64,000 nt of DNA from Ligustrum vulgare (lineage: Eukaryota > Streptophyta > Magnoliopsida > Lamiales > Oleaceae). The notes below the pieces were generated by a model. The model saw only the letters and a program-made list of their open reading frames with translations. It was not told where the DNA came from and made no database searches. Both the position numbers and the translations under genes were made by a program. Of this stretch, positions 11,495 through 21,000 are shown piece by piece. Each line of letters begins with the position of its first letter. Position 1 is the stretch's first letter. The stretch is taken from NCBI GenBank assembly GCA_963555705.1, contig OY743180.1, positions 35,992,129 to 36,056,128 of the forward strand, read 5' to 3'.

Positions 11495-14400
11495 TATAGC
11501 AACCCAGGATTTTTATGCAATAAATAATTATTTTAATATTTAGAAAATTGTGTCGCTACTATTTCATTTATTATTTTGAAATTAACGCCGCGACGAATTC
11601 GTCTAGCCAAGTCAAGAAATATCGAATTTGTTCGATTTTAAATTAAAATCCGAATTTCTAAAATTATGTTATTTTAATTATTTATTCAAAGTATTATATT
11701 CAAAATCTTTCTAAAATCCAAATTTGCCCACATGTCTTCTTCTTTACACAATAACATCATCATTTTTGTACAAATAATTTTACACCTAATTCTACACTAT
11801 CATATTCTATAGTATCAAATCAATACATATTCTTCCCCATCACAACTCACGTCCCCTATATTTTTTCTTCCTTCTTTATCATTCTTTCCACCTCAATATA
11901 CCATCATCAAAGCATCTTCATCATTATCATTCATATCCCCACAAATTCCTTTACAGCACCATTATCATCATCATCAATTCACTATCACAAAGCCTCCATT
12001 GCCATAGAACCATTATAGAATCAAAACCATCAACCTGTATAAAACCATGGAGCTGCCACAATCATCCCAATGCAGCTCAATCTATAATCAGCTCAGCTCC
12101 ATCACTTTCCTTCAAACCCAGTAACAGCTTTCTATCAACCAAATCAATACAGAACCAAGCAACCACTGTTTCATCACTGCAAATTCACCAATCACCAGAA
12201 TTTCCTCACTACTGATCATCACCACCCACACTGATCCATCTCCCTCACACAGCTAACCTCACATACCCATCTCAACATCACACAATTCTCAATTCCATTA
12301 AGTTTTCAGAAATCATTTTCATTATCAATTTCTCTGCAACACTCAGACCAAACGCCAATTGAATCATGAAACCACAGCCTTTAATCCATCAAGCCACGCA
12401 CTGCAGCCATCACCAACAACCACCAACCATATTCATCATCATCAATCAACACCGCCATCACGCAGACCATACTGCCACCATGCCACAATTCCAACACCAC
12501 AAGTCTGAACATCAGCACCTCCACCATAGCCAAAATCCCTTATCAACACCATGATCAATTTTACTGCAACCTCGACAGCTTGCAGCAACCCAAACCACCG
12601 GTTGCAGCCCTTCACAGAACCATTGCCAATCGCCTGCAAGCACAGTCCTACCATCACTGCCAAATCTTAATCTCATCACGCCACCAACCTCCATCAGCAC
12701 CGGCATCATCTCCACACCCAAACCACAACCTCCACCACCATCGCACACGGACACAACCGTCATCAATACAAACCACTACTACCCAATCCCAAATCAAAAC
12801 CCAAGAAATAGAATACCCAAAATACCTACCTACCTCGATCGTCGGTTACATCGCCGGAAACCGCGATCTCCAGCTTCGACTTTTGCTTCGTTTTCGCCCT
12901 TGTTTCTCAAACCCAAGCCCTAAAATCTGAACCCTGCTTTGTCTGCCACTCACCGCAGCCTGCGCCGTTGAGTTCGCCGGCGAATCACCGGCTAAAGGTC
13001 GGATTTTGGCGAGGCAGTCGCTGCTTCCCTCCTTCGATCTGATAACGAGTTGAGAGAGTGAGTGAGTTATGAGAGAGAGAAAAGATCTGAATGATATATT
13101 ATATTAATTTCCAGAATTTGCAAATCAGTCCCTGACATTTTAATTTGTTTCCATTCAGTCCTTTTAGTTTTAAAATCATCAATTTCAGCCCTTAAGTTTT
13201 AAATGATTTTAATCAGCCCTTTCATTTTAAAATTCTGATCAATTCAGTCCCTGCTGATTTACTTTATTTGATTTTAAGCTCAACTTTCAAAAGTATTCAT
13301 TTTAATCTCTCAACTTTCAAAATATCTATTTTAGTCCCTCAACTATCAAAAGTATTCATTTTAATCCCTCAACTTTCAAAATATCAATTTTAGTCCTCAA
13401 ATTATAATTTATCATTTTGAACTATATATTCGATATACTAAAGTGACTTATTGGCTAAGACGAAGCGTACGGAGAATTTAAAGAAATTGAAGTCATTCCC
13501 GCTCAACTTTGCACTCGTCGGATTTGAGGTAGACTCGCACTTATTAATTGATTTAAATTATGATTTCATATAAATGTCATGTGACTTGTGAAAGTCAATT
13601 TTCAAGAAAATTAAGTATGTTTTATGAAAAGTAAGTATACCCTATGTTTTTACGATAATGTTTTATATGTTTTGGATCATTGCTACGCATAAGAATTCTT
13701 ACCACCTAAGTTCGGTAGAATTCTGTGTCTCCATAAGTTTATGAGGATTTACCACCTAAGTTCGGTAAAATTCCTGCCTTTCCATATGTTTATGAGGATT
13801 TACCACCTAAGTTCGGTAAAATTCCTGTCGCGTATGTTTATGAGGATTTCGATCCTATCTTATGTTATGATGGAAATGATCCCTATGAATTTCATGAATT
13901 ATGTTTTGGTATACTTACTGTTATTATGATCTTACTGTTATTATGACTTACTACATAAGAATTCTTGCCACCTAAGTTCGGTAAAATTCTTATGTTTACG
14001 AGGATTTCGATATTATCCTATGTTATGATGAAAACTTACTGTTATTATGATTTTACTGCATAAGAATTCTTGCCACCTAAGTTCGGTAAAGTTCTTGTGT
14101 CTATTTATGTTTATGAGGATTTCAATCCTATCTTATGTTATGCTTTCAAAAGAAATTATGCTTGGCATAATTAAAATGTTTTATAAGTATATGGTTTTCA
14201 AAGAACTGTTTTCAAAGAGCTATTTTCAAAGAGCCTATGATTTGTAAAATATGTCCCGTGCTGTAATGCACAATATGAGTTTTATCAAGAGCAGTTTTAT
14301 AAAGAAGCTCTATCAATGCCCGTTTTATAAAGAGCCGGGATTTATGTGTTTAATCATCTTATAAATTAAATTAATTTGCGATGAGTCTACTGAGTATTTC

Positions 14401-14778
14401 CCCCATGAAATACTCACCCTACTTTTTAACAGTTTTGCAGATTTCGGAGACGGTGGCGAGCGATGAATGATGGTGGCAATAATCGTTGAACGGTTGAAAG
14501 TTTGACGTTAATGATTTCCGTATTTTCCAAACAATCGAATAATTTAGAGAAGTTCATTTATTTGAGAAATTATGATATTGGCAATTTCTTTACAATATTA
14601 ATGGTTCTATTTACTATTTCAAATGGTTTCATAAATGTTTTCAATTTTAGCGGCCATTACAGTTTATTTAATGTTGCCAAAAATGAATTTCAATTATTTC
14701 TTCCGCAAAAATATTATTCGAAAAATTTAGACAGAAAATGACGTAGTGAATCGGGTATACGGAACTCGGGGCGCTACA
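11495..14778 (+). repeat. 5' LTR of element 1
   Basis: 3284 bp, beginning TATAGC and ending GCTACA, so the usual TG start has become TA; the 3' LTR shows the same change. About 11740-12930 is strikingly C/A-rich and G-poor on this strand, which opens His/Pro/Ser-rich frames such as 12580-12930. These have no domain and I read them as compositional. A run of 'TTTTAATCCCTCAACTTTCAAAA'-like short repeats lies at about 13275-13400, and a cluster of five hairpins at 13691-14096. Confidence 0.96.
13691..14096 (+). repeat. Five-copy hairpin motif cluster in 5' LTR of element 1
   Basis: CCACCTAAGTTCGGTA occurs five times, flanked by complementary arms. For example AGAATTCTTACC pairs with GGTAGAATTCT, and GGATTTACC pairs with GGTAAAATTCC. 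The loop ACCTAAGTTC is constant while arms vary with partial compensation. The arms are AT-rich and often contain EcoRI palindromes. It may be a structured RNA or a regulatory repeat of the LTR; function unknown. Confidence 0.7.
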
Positions 14779-14781
14779 AGT

Positions 14782-14793
14782 TGGTATCAGAGC
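14782..14793 (+). other. Primer-binding site of element 1 (tRNA-iMet)
   Basis: TGGTATCAGAGC lies three bases after the LTR end. It is the standard plant sequence complementary to the 3' end of initiator methionine tRNA, and it fixes the element's orientation as +. Confidence 0.93.
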
Positions 14794-14825
14794 TAGTCTG
14801 CGTTTCTGTAGACTGGAAAAATTTT

Positions 14826-14826
<1 letters not shown>

Positions 14827-14874
<48 letters not shown>
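14827..14874 (+). repeat. Homopolymer A(48)
   Basis: An uninterrupted run of 48 A just downstream of the primer-binding site in the 5' untranslated part of element 1. The exact length is likely to be affected by sequencing and assembly error. Confidence 0.9.
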
Positions 14875-14879
<5 letters not shown>

Positions 14880-15430
14880 AGAAATATTTTCCATTATAAA
14901 ATTTTATTGATGAAGATTGCCACTGCCATCATTCGTTCCACCAACTCCGAGGTAAAGAAGTTTATAATATTTAAAGTTATTTCAGTATTTCGAATACTCA
15001 TTTTACTAATTTATGAGAAAGAATGAAGAGTATTTCGGATACTTATGATTTATGAGAAATAAGAATGTATTTCTTCGAAAATAATGATGTTGTTATGCTT
15101 TGTCATAACTTATATGCTTTAATGTATGATTATGTGAAATTTTTTTTAAAACGAGTGTTGAGCATAATGGGAATAATATGATTTTATTGAGAATTAAGTA
15201 ATGGATATTATGTTGAGTTAATTTATTATGCCTCTATGTTGAAGAGAAATTTATTATGAAGTTTGGCTTTGTGAAAATTTTGGGAATATGATTTATGGCA
15301 TATATTTATAAGTATGTGTAACTTTTGAGCCAATTAAGGTATGGAAGGAAGTAATATTGTGATATTGAAAAATATGATTTGAAATTTCTATGTTGAGGAA
15401 TTATGAATTAAATTATGGGATATTTTGATG
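14875..15430 (+). other. Non-coding internal region of element 1, left part
   Basis: AT-rich sequence with many in-frame stops and no recognisable protein. From about 15170 to 15415 it aligns by eye with about 41110-41415 of element 2; both contain GGAATTAAGTAATGGATATT-like, TGGCATATATTTATAAGTATG and ATGTTGAGGAATTA stretches. The two elements therefore share an ancestral internal sequence although their LTRs differ. Confidence 0.7.
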
Positions 15431-15678
15431 ATATTGAAGTGTTGGAATCGTTTTCAATATTTTTAGATCGTTGTGATCAAATGTGGAGTTATTTATTATT
15501 GTGAGTTATGAAGTATGCTTATGGTTTGAATAAGTCCAAATTACAAGGGAGACTCTATCCAGAATTTTATCATTTGGAATTAAGAGCATGATATGATAAG
15601 TATCTACTAAAGGAATTAAGGTTAGACATGCAAGTTCATTTACATCACAAACGAGATTTAGTAGATGATAACAGAAAT

Positions 15679-15684
15679 TTTATT
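15679..15684 (-). promoter_or_regulatory. Possible poly(A) signal downstream of the LOG-like gene
   Basis: AATAAA on the minus strand, about 320 nt past the stop codon of the LOG-like gene and past the three hairpins. Plant poly(A) signals are loose, so this is suggestive only. Confidence 0.35.
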
Positions 15685-15783
15685 ATTTTCTCATAAGGAG
15701 AACACACAAGAGTCACACTGGAAAGGAAATACATGAAACACACAAAAGCAAACGAGAGAAGCATGGGATAATCCTCAAAATGA

Positions 15784-15820
15784 GAGATGTGTTTCCGGAG
15801 TAGCCGTATCCTACCACCTC
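15784..15820 (-). ncRNA. Hairpin A of a three-hairpin series (3' of LOG-like gene)
   Basis: On the minus strand GAGGTG pairs with CATCTC, one pair being G-U. The same bases on the plus strand would give an A-C mismatch, which favours RNA copied from the minus-strand direction. Inside lie GGTAG, TACGG and CTCCGGAAACAC, in the same order as in hairpins B and C. Confidence 0.5.
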
Positions 15821-15846
15821 TGATTTTTTTTGGGAAATAAAGAAAC

Positions 15847-15909
15847 CTTCAAAGAGGTGTGTTTCGAGAGTAAGAATACTCCGTAATCTACCACCTGGAA
15901 TCTTTGAAG
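15847..15909 (-). ncRNA. Hairpin B of a three-hairpin series
   Basis: Longest of the three. The outer arms are CTTCAAAG and CTTTGAAG, a perfect 8-bp pairing, and the inner stem is AGGTG with CACCT. A further internal hairpin is possible (GAGTA/TACTC). It shares TACGGAGTATTC and CTCTCGAAACAC with hairpin C apart from single-base changes. Confidence 0.55.
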
Positions 15910-15946
15910 TACACACAAGATTTAAACATTAAGGAAATCCTAGTAA

Positions 15947-15993
15947 ATGGAGGGGTGTCTCGAGAGTGAGAATACTCCGTACTCTACCCCCAT
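15947..15993 (-). ncRNA. Hairpin C of a three-hairpin series
   Basis: On the minus strand the stem is GGGGT with ACCCC, flanked by ATGG/CCAT. The equivalent stem is AGGTG/CACCT in B and GAGGTG/CATCTC in A, so pairing is kept while bases change. The loop has TACGGAGTATTC and CTCTCGAGACAC. It starts 13 nt past the LOG-like stop codon. Confidence 0.55.
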
Positions 15994-16005
15994 CTATTCT
16001 AAGAT

Positions 16006-16659
16006 TCAAAGAGTTAAGTTTACATTAACCGGACTCCATTTTCGCTTGATTCCCCTTCCTTGCGACCAATCTATCTTAACCCCTGCTGGATCTTGTATTG
16101 AGATATATGACTGCAGCTTATCCAGTAGTTCATCTATAGTAGGAGCAGAAATAAGAAGCCTTCTGGAAAATGGAGAGATGAATCCCTGTTCCACAGCATA
16201 ATCAAGAAAGGTTAACAAACCATCAAAGAAATTGTTAACATTCAGAAGCCCAATAGGCTTAGTATGGAGATCTAGTTGAGCCCACGAGGTAATGTTAAAG
16301 ATTTCTTCTAAGGTACCAAAACCTCCGGGCAGGGCTATAAAGGCATCAGAACCATATAGCATACAAGTTATGCGTTCATGGATGGATAAGGTTTGAACTT
16401 CATGCCCTCGTGTTTTGCCTGCAACATCTACCAAAGGGACAGGTATGACACCGATTACTTTTGATTTCTCTGCAAGAGCAGATTGGGAAACACAACCCAT
16501 TAGACCACTGCTACCACCCCCATATACAAGAGTGATACCTTTTTCCCCCAGTTTCTTTCCAAGATCTACAGCCGCTTCTAGATAACCGAAGCCTTTCCCT
16601 ACTTTTGATCCACAAAATACACAAATAGTTTTGATCTGTCGAAGTTTTGGTGCTTCCAT
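16006..16659 (-). CDS. LOG-like cytokinin riboside 5'-monophosphate phosphoribohydrolase
   Basis: Intact intronless frame of 217 residues ending in TGA. LOG enzymes release active cytokinin bases from their riboside monophosphates in one step. Seen here: CVFCGS (13-18), the glycine-rich YGGGSSGLMG (46-55), Arg96 in IHERI, and the hallmark PGGFGTLEE (111-119) with the catalytic-type Glu119, followed by the usual WAQL, KPIGLLN and SAPT blocks. Length fits plant LOG proteins, with a divergent basic tail after about 195. Plant LOGs normally have Arg-Lys where this has Arg-Ile (96-97), and their genes have several introns. ATG context is strong (A at -3, G at +4). It lies antisense inside LTR element 1, downstream of the cysteine-rich gene. 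The fold assignment is secure; host retrocopy versus viral gene is open, and activity is unproven. Confidence 0.9.
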   Translation of the reverse strand: MEAPKLRQIKTICVFCGSKVGKGFGYLEAAVDLGKKLGEKGITLVYGGGSSGLMGCVSQSALAEKSKVIGVIPVPLVDVAGKTRGHEVQTLSIHERITCMLYGSDAFIALPGGFGTLEEIFNITSWAQLDLHTKPIGLLNVNNFFDGLLTFLDYAVEQGFISPFSRRLLISAPTIDELLDKLQSYISIQDPAGVKIDWSQGRGIKRKWSPVNVNLTL

Positions 16660-16732
16660 CTTTGATAGTAAAGAAGGGAAAACTTACGAAGAAGATGTGA
16701 TTTTGGGATGCCTGAACTATGAAATATGTTTG

Positions 16733-16744
16733 ACTATTTAAAGC
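16733..16744 (-). promoter_or_regulatory. TATA-like or subgenomic-start-like box of the LOG-like gene
   Basis: GCTTTAAATAGT on the minus strand, 73 nt before the ATG. It fits a TATA box with a leader of about 40-50 nt. Nearly the same box precedes the neighbouring cysteine-rich gene, so a conserved subgenomic RNA start signal is the alternative reading. Confidence 0.4.
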
Positions 16745-16958
16745 CGGAAAAATTTACTGTTTTTGATTGATTCTGAAAAAGTAAAGATTTACTTTTGACA
16801 AAATCAGCCCACTTTTGAATATTTTTATCGTATCGAGGCTGTCATCTTTCGGCGATTAAATATTTATTTCCAGCTTTATCAAACCTCGAGAAAGGAAAAT
16901 ATATTTTATTTCCAAAACGCGTGAAAGAAAGCAGCAAAATATTTTAAAAAGATTTACC

Positions 16959-17510
16959 TTATATCATTGCTGAACTGCCAGAAGCCTCATTTTGTAAAAC
17001 AGACTGGCAAACAGGATCTTTCGATATTATATTTTGGAGACTATAACGATTTTTGTCCTCGTTAAACTGAGCGTATAAGGAGAGAAGTTCACGTTGTACA
17101 TAACCACTTGGGTGCGTCTCAAGAGTCAGTCGAATATCATCCAAAGACTCCTTACTCAGTCCACCCTTTATGAATTCGATTTTATCATCCCGATTAGTAG
17201 AAGAATATCCTACTGATTTGCAACGTGTATTACAGTTCCAACGAGCACATTTGTAGCAACCACCCAGTCTTTTTGCTCTTCGTTTCTTTGCGAACGTGCT
17301 TTTGCCTAAACCAGGCATATGTTTTGGAAATGTTGATGGTAATTCACCAGATAGTCGAACCTTTGCTTCTATCAACCAGCGAACATCTTCTGGAATATCA
17401 TGAACCATTAGCAACCTCAATCTTTCGAGCCTTATTCTATAGATCTTTCTTAGATCATTCATAGGAAGACTGGAATAATACTTGCGAATGTTAGAAAGAA
17501 TGATATCCAT
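16959..17510 (-). CDS. Cysteine-rich basic nucleic-acid-binding-like protein (carlavirus/vitivirus CRP type)
   Basis: Intact frame of 183 residues. The first in-frame ATG is at 17510 (A at -3, G at +4); the frame opens only after a stop at 17547-17549. Seen: a helical, Arg/Leu-rich N-terminal part (1-45), a basic arm KKRRAKR (75-81) preceded by GKSTFA, then C85-x2-C88-x4-C93-x3-C97, followed by GYS and an acidic C-terminal half. The order basic arm, four-residue zinc finger, GYS resembles the C4-type cysteine-rich proteins near the 3' end of carlavirus- and vitivirus-like genomes; these bind nucleic acid and often suppress RNA silencing. At 183 residues it is longer than most of them. It lies upstream of the LOG-like gene on the same strand, 299 nt apart. 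The viral affinity rests on motif reading only; an unrelated plant zinc-finger protein is the alternative. Confidence 0.55.
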   Translation of the reverse strand: MDIILSNIRKYYSSLPMNDLRKIYRIRLERLRLLMVHDIPEDVRWLIEAKVRLSGELPSTFPKHMPGLGKSTFAKKRRAKRLGGCYKCARWNCNTRCKSVGYSSTNRDDKIEFIKGGLSKESLDDIRLTLETHPSGYVQRELLSLYAQFNEDKNRYSLQNIISKDPVCQSVLQNEASGSSAMI

Positions 17511-17541
17511 TGTTTGATGATTCAACCTCTTCCCAGCATGA

Positions 17542-17554
17542 ACTATTTAAAAGC
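17542..17554 (-). promoter_or_regulatory. TATA-like or subgenomic-start-like box of the cysteine-rich gene
   Basis: GCTTTTAAATAGT on the minus strand, 31 nt before the ATG at 17510. It differs from the box before the LOG-like gene by one extra T. This is rather close to the ATG for a normal TATA box. Confidence 0.35.
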
Positions 17555-18081
17555 GCAAAGGATCTGAGTGAATCCGCGTAATGTTGTGACCAGCAAGAAA
17601 GCGCAGGATTATTTTAATGAAAAGAGGAGACAAGAAGTAATGCGCTGTTAAATTTTATCGATAAAGGAGATTTGATTGGAGATTTGGAATATTTTCTTGG
17701 ATTATGGGTACTGATATTTTGTTTTAATAATGATAATCTTGGTATAGTGTGATGATACGTGGAAAGTAAAATGAGTACCGTATTGAATCAGAATTCATAC
17801 GTATATACAAGTGAAAGAAATACTTTGCAGGAAATGTGGTGACATTTAAGTATAGAATCTTAGTTTTGGGAGATATTTGTTTACTGAATTTTGGGTTACA
17901 AATATTGGAAAGATAAGTTGATGATATTATGTTGATATGTTTGGGTATTTTACGTAGAGAAAATATTCAGGAATTGTTTTGATTATTTTGAGAATATTCG
18001 ATGATAAGAAGAAGAGATTCTGATTAAGTATTCAGAAATTATAAGATTAAGTAAGTTTAATTTCGAGGACGAAATTATTTT
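17555..18081 (+). other. Non-coding internal region of element 1, right part
   Basis: No recognisable gene. About 17555-17650 may still belong to the captured cassette. From about 17905 (AAGATAAGTTGATGATATTA) the sequence aligns with about 41660-41800 of element 2, which places the right edge of the foreign segment near 17890. It ends with the TTCGAGGACGAAAT stretch before the purine tract. Confidence 0.65.
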
Positions 18082-18093
18082 AAGGGGGTAAGA
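18082..18093 (+). other. Polypurine tract of element 1
   Basis: AAGGGGGTAAGA lies directly before the 3' LTR and would be the plus-strand primer. It is nearly the same as in element 2 (AGGGGGTAAGGA). Confidence 0.85.
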
Positions 18094-18094
18094 T

Positions 18095-21000
18095 TATAGC
18101 AACCCAGGATTTTTATGCAATAAATAATTATTTTAATATTTAGAAAATTGTGTCGCTACTATTTCATTTATTATTTTGAAATTAACGCCGCGACGAATTC
18201 GTCTAGCCAAGTCAAGAAATATCGAATTTGTTCGATTTTAAATTAAAATCCGAATTTCTAAAATTATGTTATTTTAATTATTTATTCAAAGTATTATATT
18301 CAAAATCTTTCTAAAATCCAAATTTGCCCACATGTCTTCTTCTTTACACAATAACATCATCATTTTTGTACAAATAATTTTACACCTAATTCTACACTAT
18401 CATATTCTATAGTATCAAATCAATACATATTCTTCCCCATCACAACTCACGTCCCCTATATTTTTTCTTCCTTCTTTATCATTCTTTCCACCTCAATATA
18501 CCATCATCAAAGCATCTTCATCATTATCATTCATATCCCCACAAATTCCTTTACAGCACCATTATCATCATCATCAATTCACTATCACAAAGCCTCCATT
18601 GCCATAGAACCATTATAGAATCAAAACCATCAACCTGTATAAAACCATGGAGCTGCCACAATCATCCCAATGCAGCTCAATCTATAATCAGCTCAGCTCC
18701 ATCACTTTCCTTCAAACCCAGTAACAGCTTTCTATCTACCAAATCAATACAGAACCAAGCAACCACTGTTTCATCACTGCAAATTCACCAATCACCAGAA
18801 TTTCCTCACTACTGATCATCACCACCCACACTGATCCATCTCCCTCACACAGCTAACCTGACATACCCATCTCAACATCACACAATTCTCAATTCCATTA
18901 AGTTTTCAGAAATCATTTTCATTATCAATTTCTCTGCAACACTCAGACCAAACGCCAATTGAATCATGAAACCACAGCCTTTAATCCATCAAGCCACGCA
19001 CTGCAGCCATCACCAACAACCACCAACCATATTCATCATCATCAATCAACACCGCCATCACGCAGACCATACTGCCACCATGCCACAATTCCAACACCAC
19101 AAGTCTGAACATCAGCACCTCCACCATAGCCAAAATCCCTTATCAACACCATGATCAATTTTACTGCAACCTCGACAGCTTGCAGCAACCCAAACCACCG
19201 GTTGCAGCCCTTCACAGAACCATTGCCAATCGCCTGCAAGCACAGTCCTACCATCACTGCCAAATCTTAATCTCATCACGCCACCAACCTCCATCAGCAC
19301 CGGCATCATCTCCACACCCAAACCACAACCTCCACCACCATCGCACACGGACACAACCGTCATCAATACAAACCACTACTACCCAATCCCAAATCAAAAC
19401 CCAAGAAATAGAATACCCAAAATACCTACCTACCTCGATCGTCGGTTACATCGCCGGAAACCGCGATCTCCAGCTTCGACTTTTGCTTCGTTTTCGCCCT
19501 TGTTTCTCAAACCCAAGCCCTAAAATCTGAACCCTGCTTTGTCTGCCACTCACCGCAGCCTGCGCCGTTGAGTTCGCCGGCGAATCACCGGCTAAAGGTC
19601 GGATTTTGGCGAGGCAGTCGCTGCTTCCCTCCTTCGATCTGATAACGAGTTGAGAGAGTGAGTGAGTTATGAGAGAGAGAAAAGATCTGAATGATATATT
19701 ATATTAATTTCCAGAATTTGCAAATCAGTCCCTGACATTTTAATTTGTTTCCATTCAGTCCTTTTAGTTTTAAAATCATCAATTTCAGCCCTTAAGTTTT
19801 AAATGATTTTAATCAGCCCTTTCATTTTAAAATTCTGATCAATTCAGTCCCTGCTGATTTACTTTATTTGATTTTAAGCTCAACTTTCAAAAGTATTCAT
19901 TTTAATCTCTCAACTTTCAAAATATCTATTTTAGTCCCTCAACTATCAAAAGTATTCATTTTAATCCCTCAACTTTCAAAATATCAATTTTAGTCCTCAA
20001 ATTATAATTTATCATTTTGAACTATATATTCGATATACTAAAGTGACTTATTGGCTAAGACGAAGCGTACGGAGAATTTAAAGAAATTGAAGTCATTCCC
20101 GCTCAACTTTGCACTCGTCGGATTTGAGGTAGACTCGCACTTATTAATTGATTTAAATTATGATTTCATATAAATGTCATGTGACTTGTGAAAGTCAATT
20201 TTCAAGAAAATTAAGTATGTTTTATGAAAAGTAAGTATACCCTATGTTTTTACGATAATGTTTTATATGTTTTGGATCATTGCTACGCATAAGAATTCTT
20301 ACCACCTAAGTTCGGTAGAATTCTGTGTCTCCATAAGTTTATGAGGATTTACCACCTAAGTTCGGTAAAATTCCTTCCTTTCCATATGTTTATGAGGATT
20401 TACCACCTAAGTTCGGTAAAATTCCTGTCGCGTATGTTTATGAGGATTTCGATCCTATCTTATGTTATGATGGAAATGATCCCTATGAATTTCATGAATT
20501 ATGTTTTGGTATACTTACTGTTATTATGATCTTACTGTTATTATGACTTACTACATAAGAATTCTTGCCACCTAAGTTCGGTAAAATTCTTATGTTTACG
20601 AGGATTTCGATATTATCCTATGTTATGATGAAAACTTACTGTTATTATGATTTTACTGCATAAGAATTCTTGCCACCTAAGTTCGGTAAAGTTCTTGTGT
20701 CTATTTATGTTTATGAGGATTTCAATCCTATCTTATGTTATGCTTTCAAAAGAAATTATGCTTGGCATAATTAAAATGTTTTATAAGTATATGGTTTTCA
20801 AAGAACTGTTTTCAAAGAGCTATTTTCAAAGAGCCTATGATTTGTAAAATATGTCCCGTGCTGTAATGCACAATATGAGTTTTATCAAGAGCAGTTTTAT
20901 AAAGAAGCTCTATCAATGCCCGTTTTATAAAGAGCCGGGATTTATGTGTTTAATCATCTTATAAATTAAATTAATTTGCGATGAGTCTACTGAGTATTTC

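Noticed and set aside
12580..12930. His/Pro/Ser-rich 116-codon frame in the element 1 LTR (also at 19180-19530)
   Set aside because: It lies in a strongly C/A-rich LTR segment that opens several frames on both strands. No known LTR-coded protein and no domain.
15947..16201. Plus-strand frame overlapping the end of the LOG-like gene
   Set aside because: A shadow of the real minus-strand gene; no domain in this frame.
17511..17525. Extending the cysteine-rich protein upstream to a TTG codon at 17525
   Set aside because: TTG is not a normal eukaryotic start. The ATG at 17510 has A at -3 and G at +4 and lies five codons downstream.
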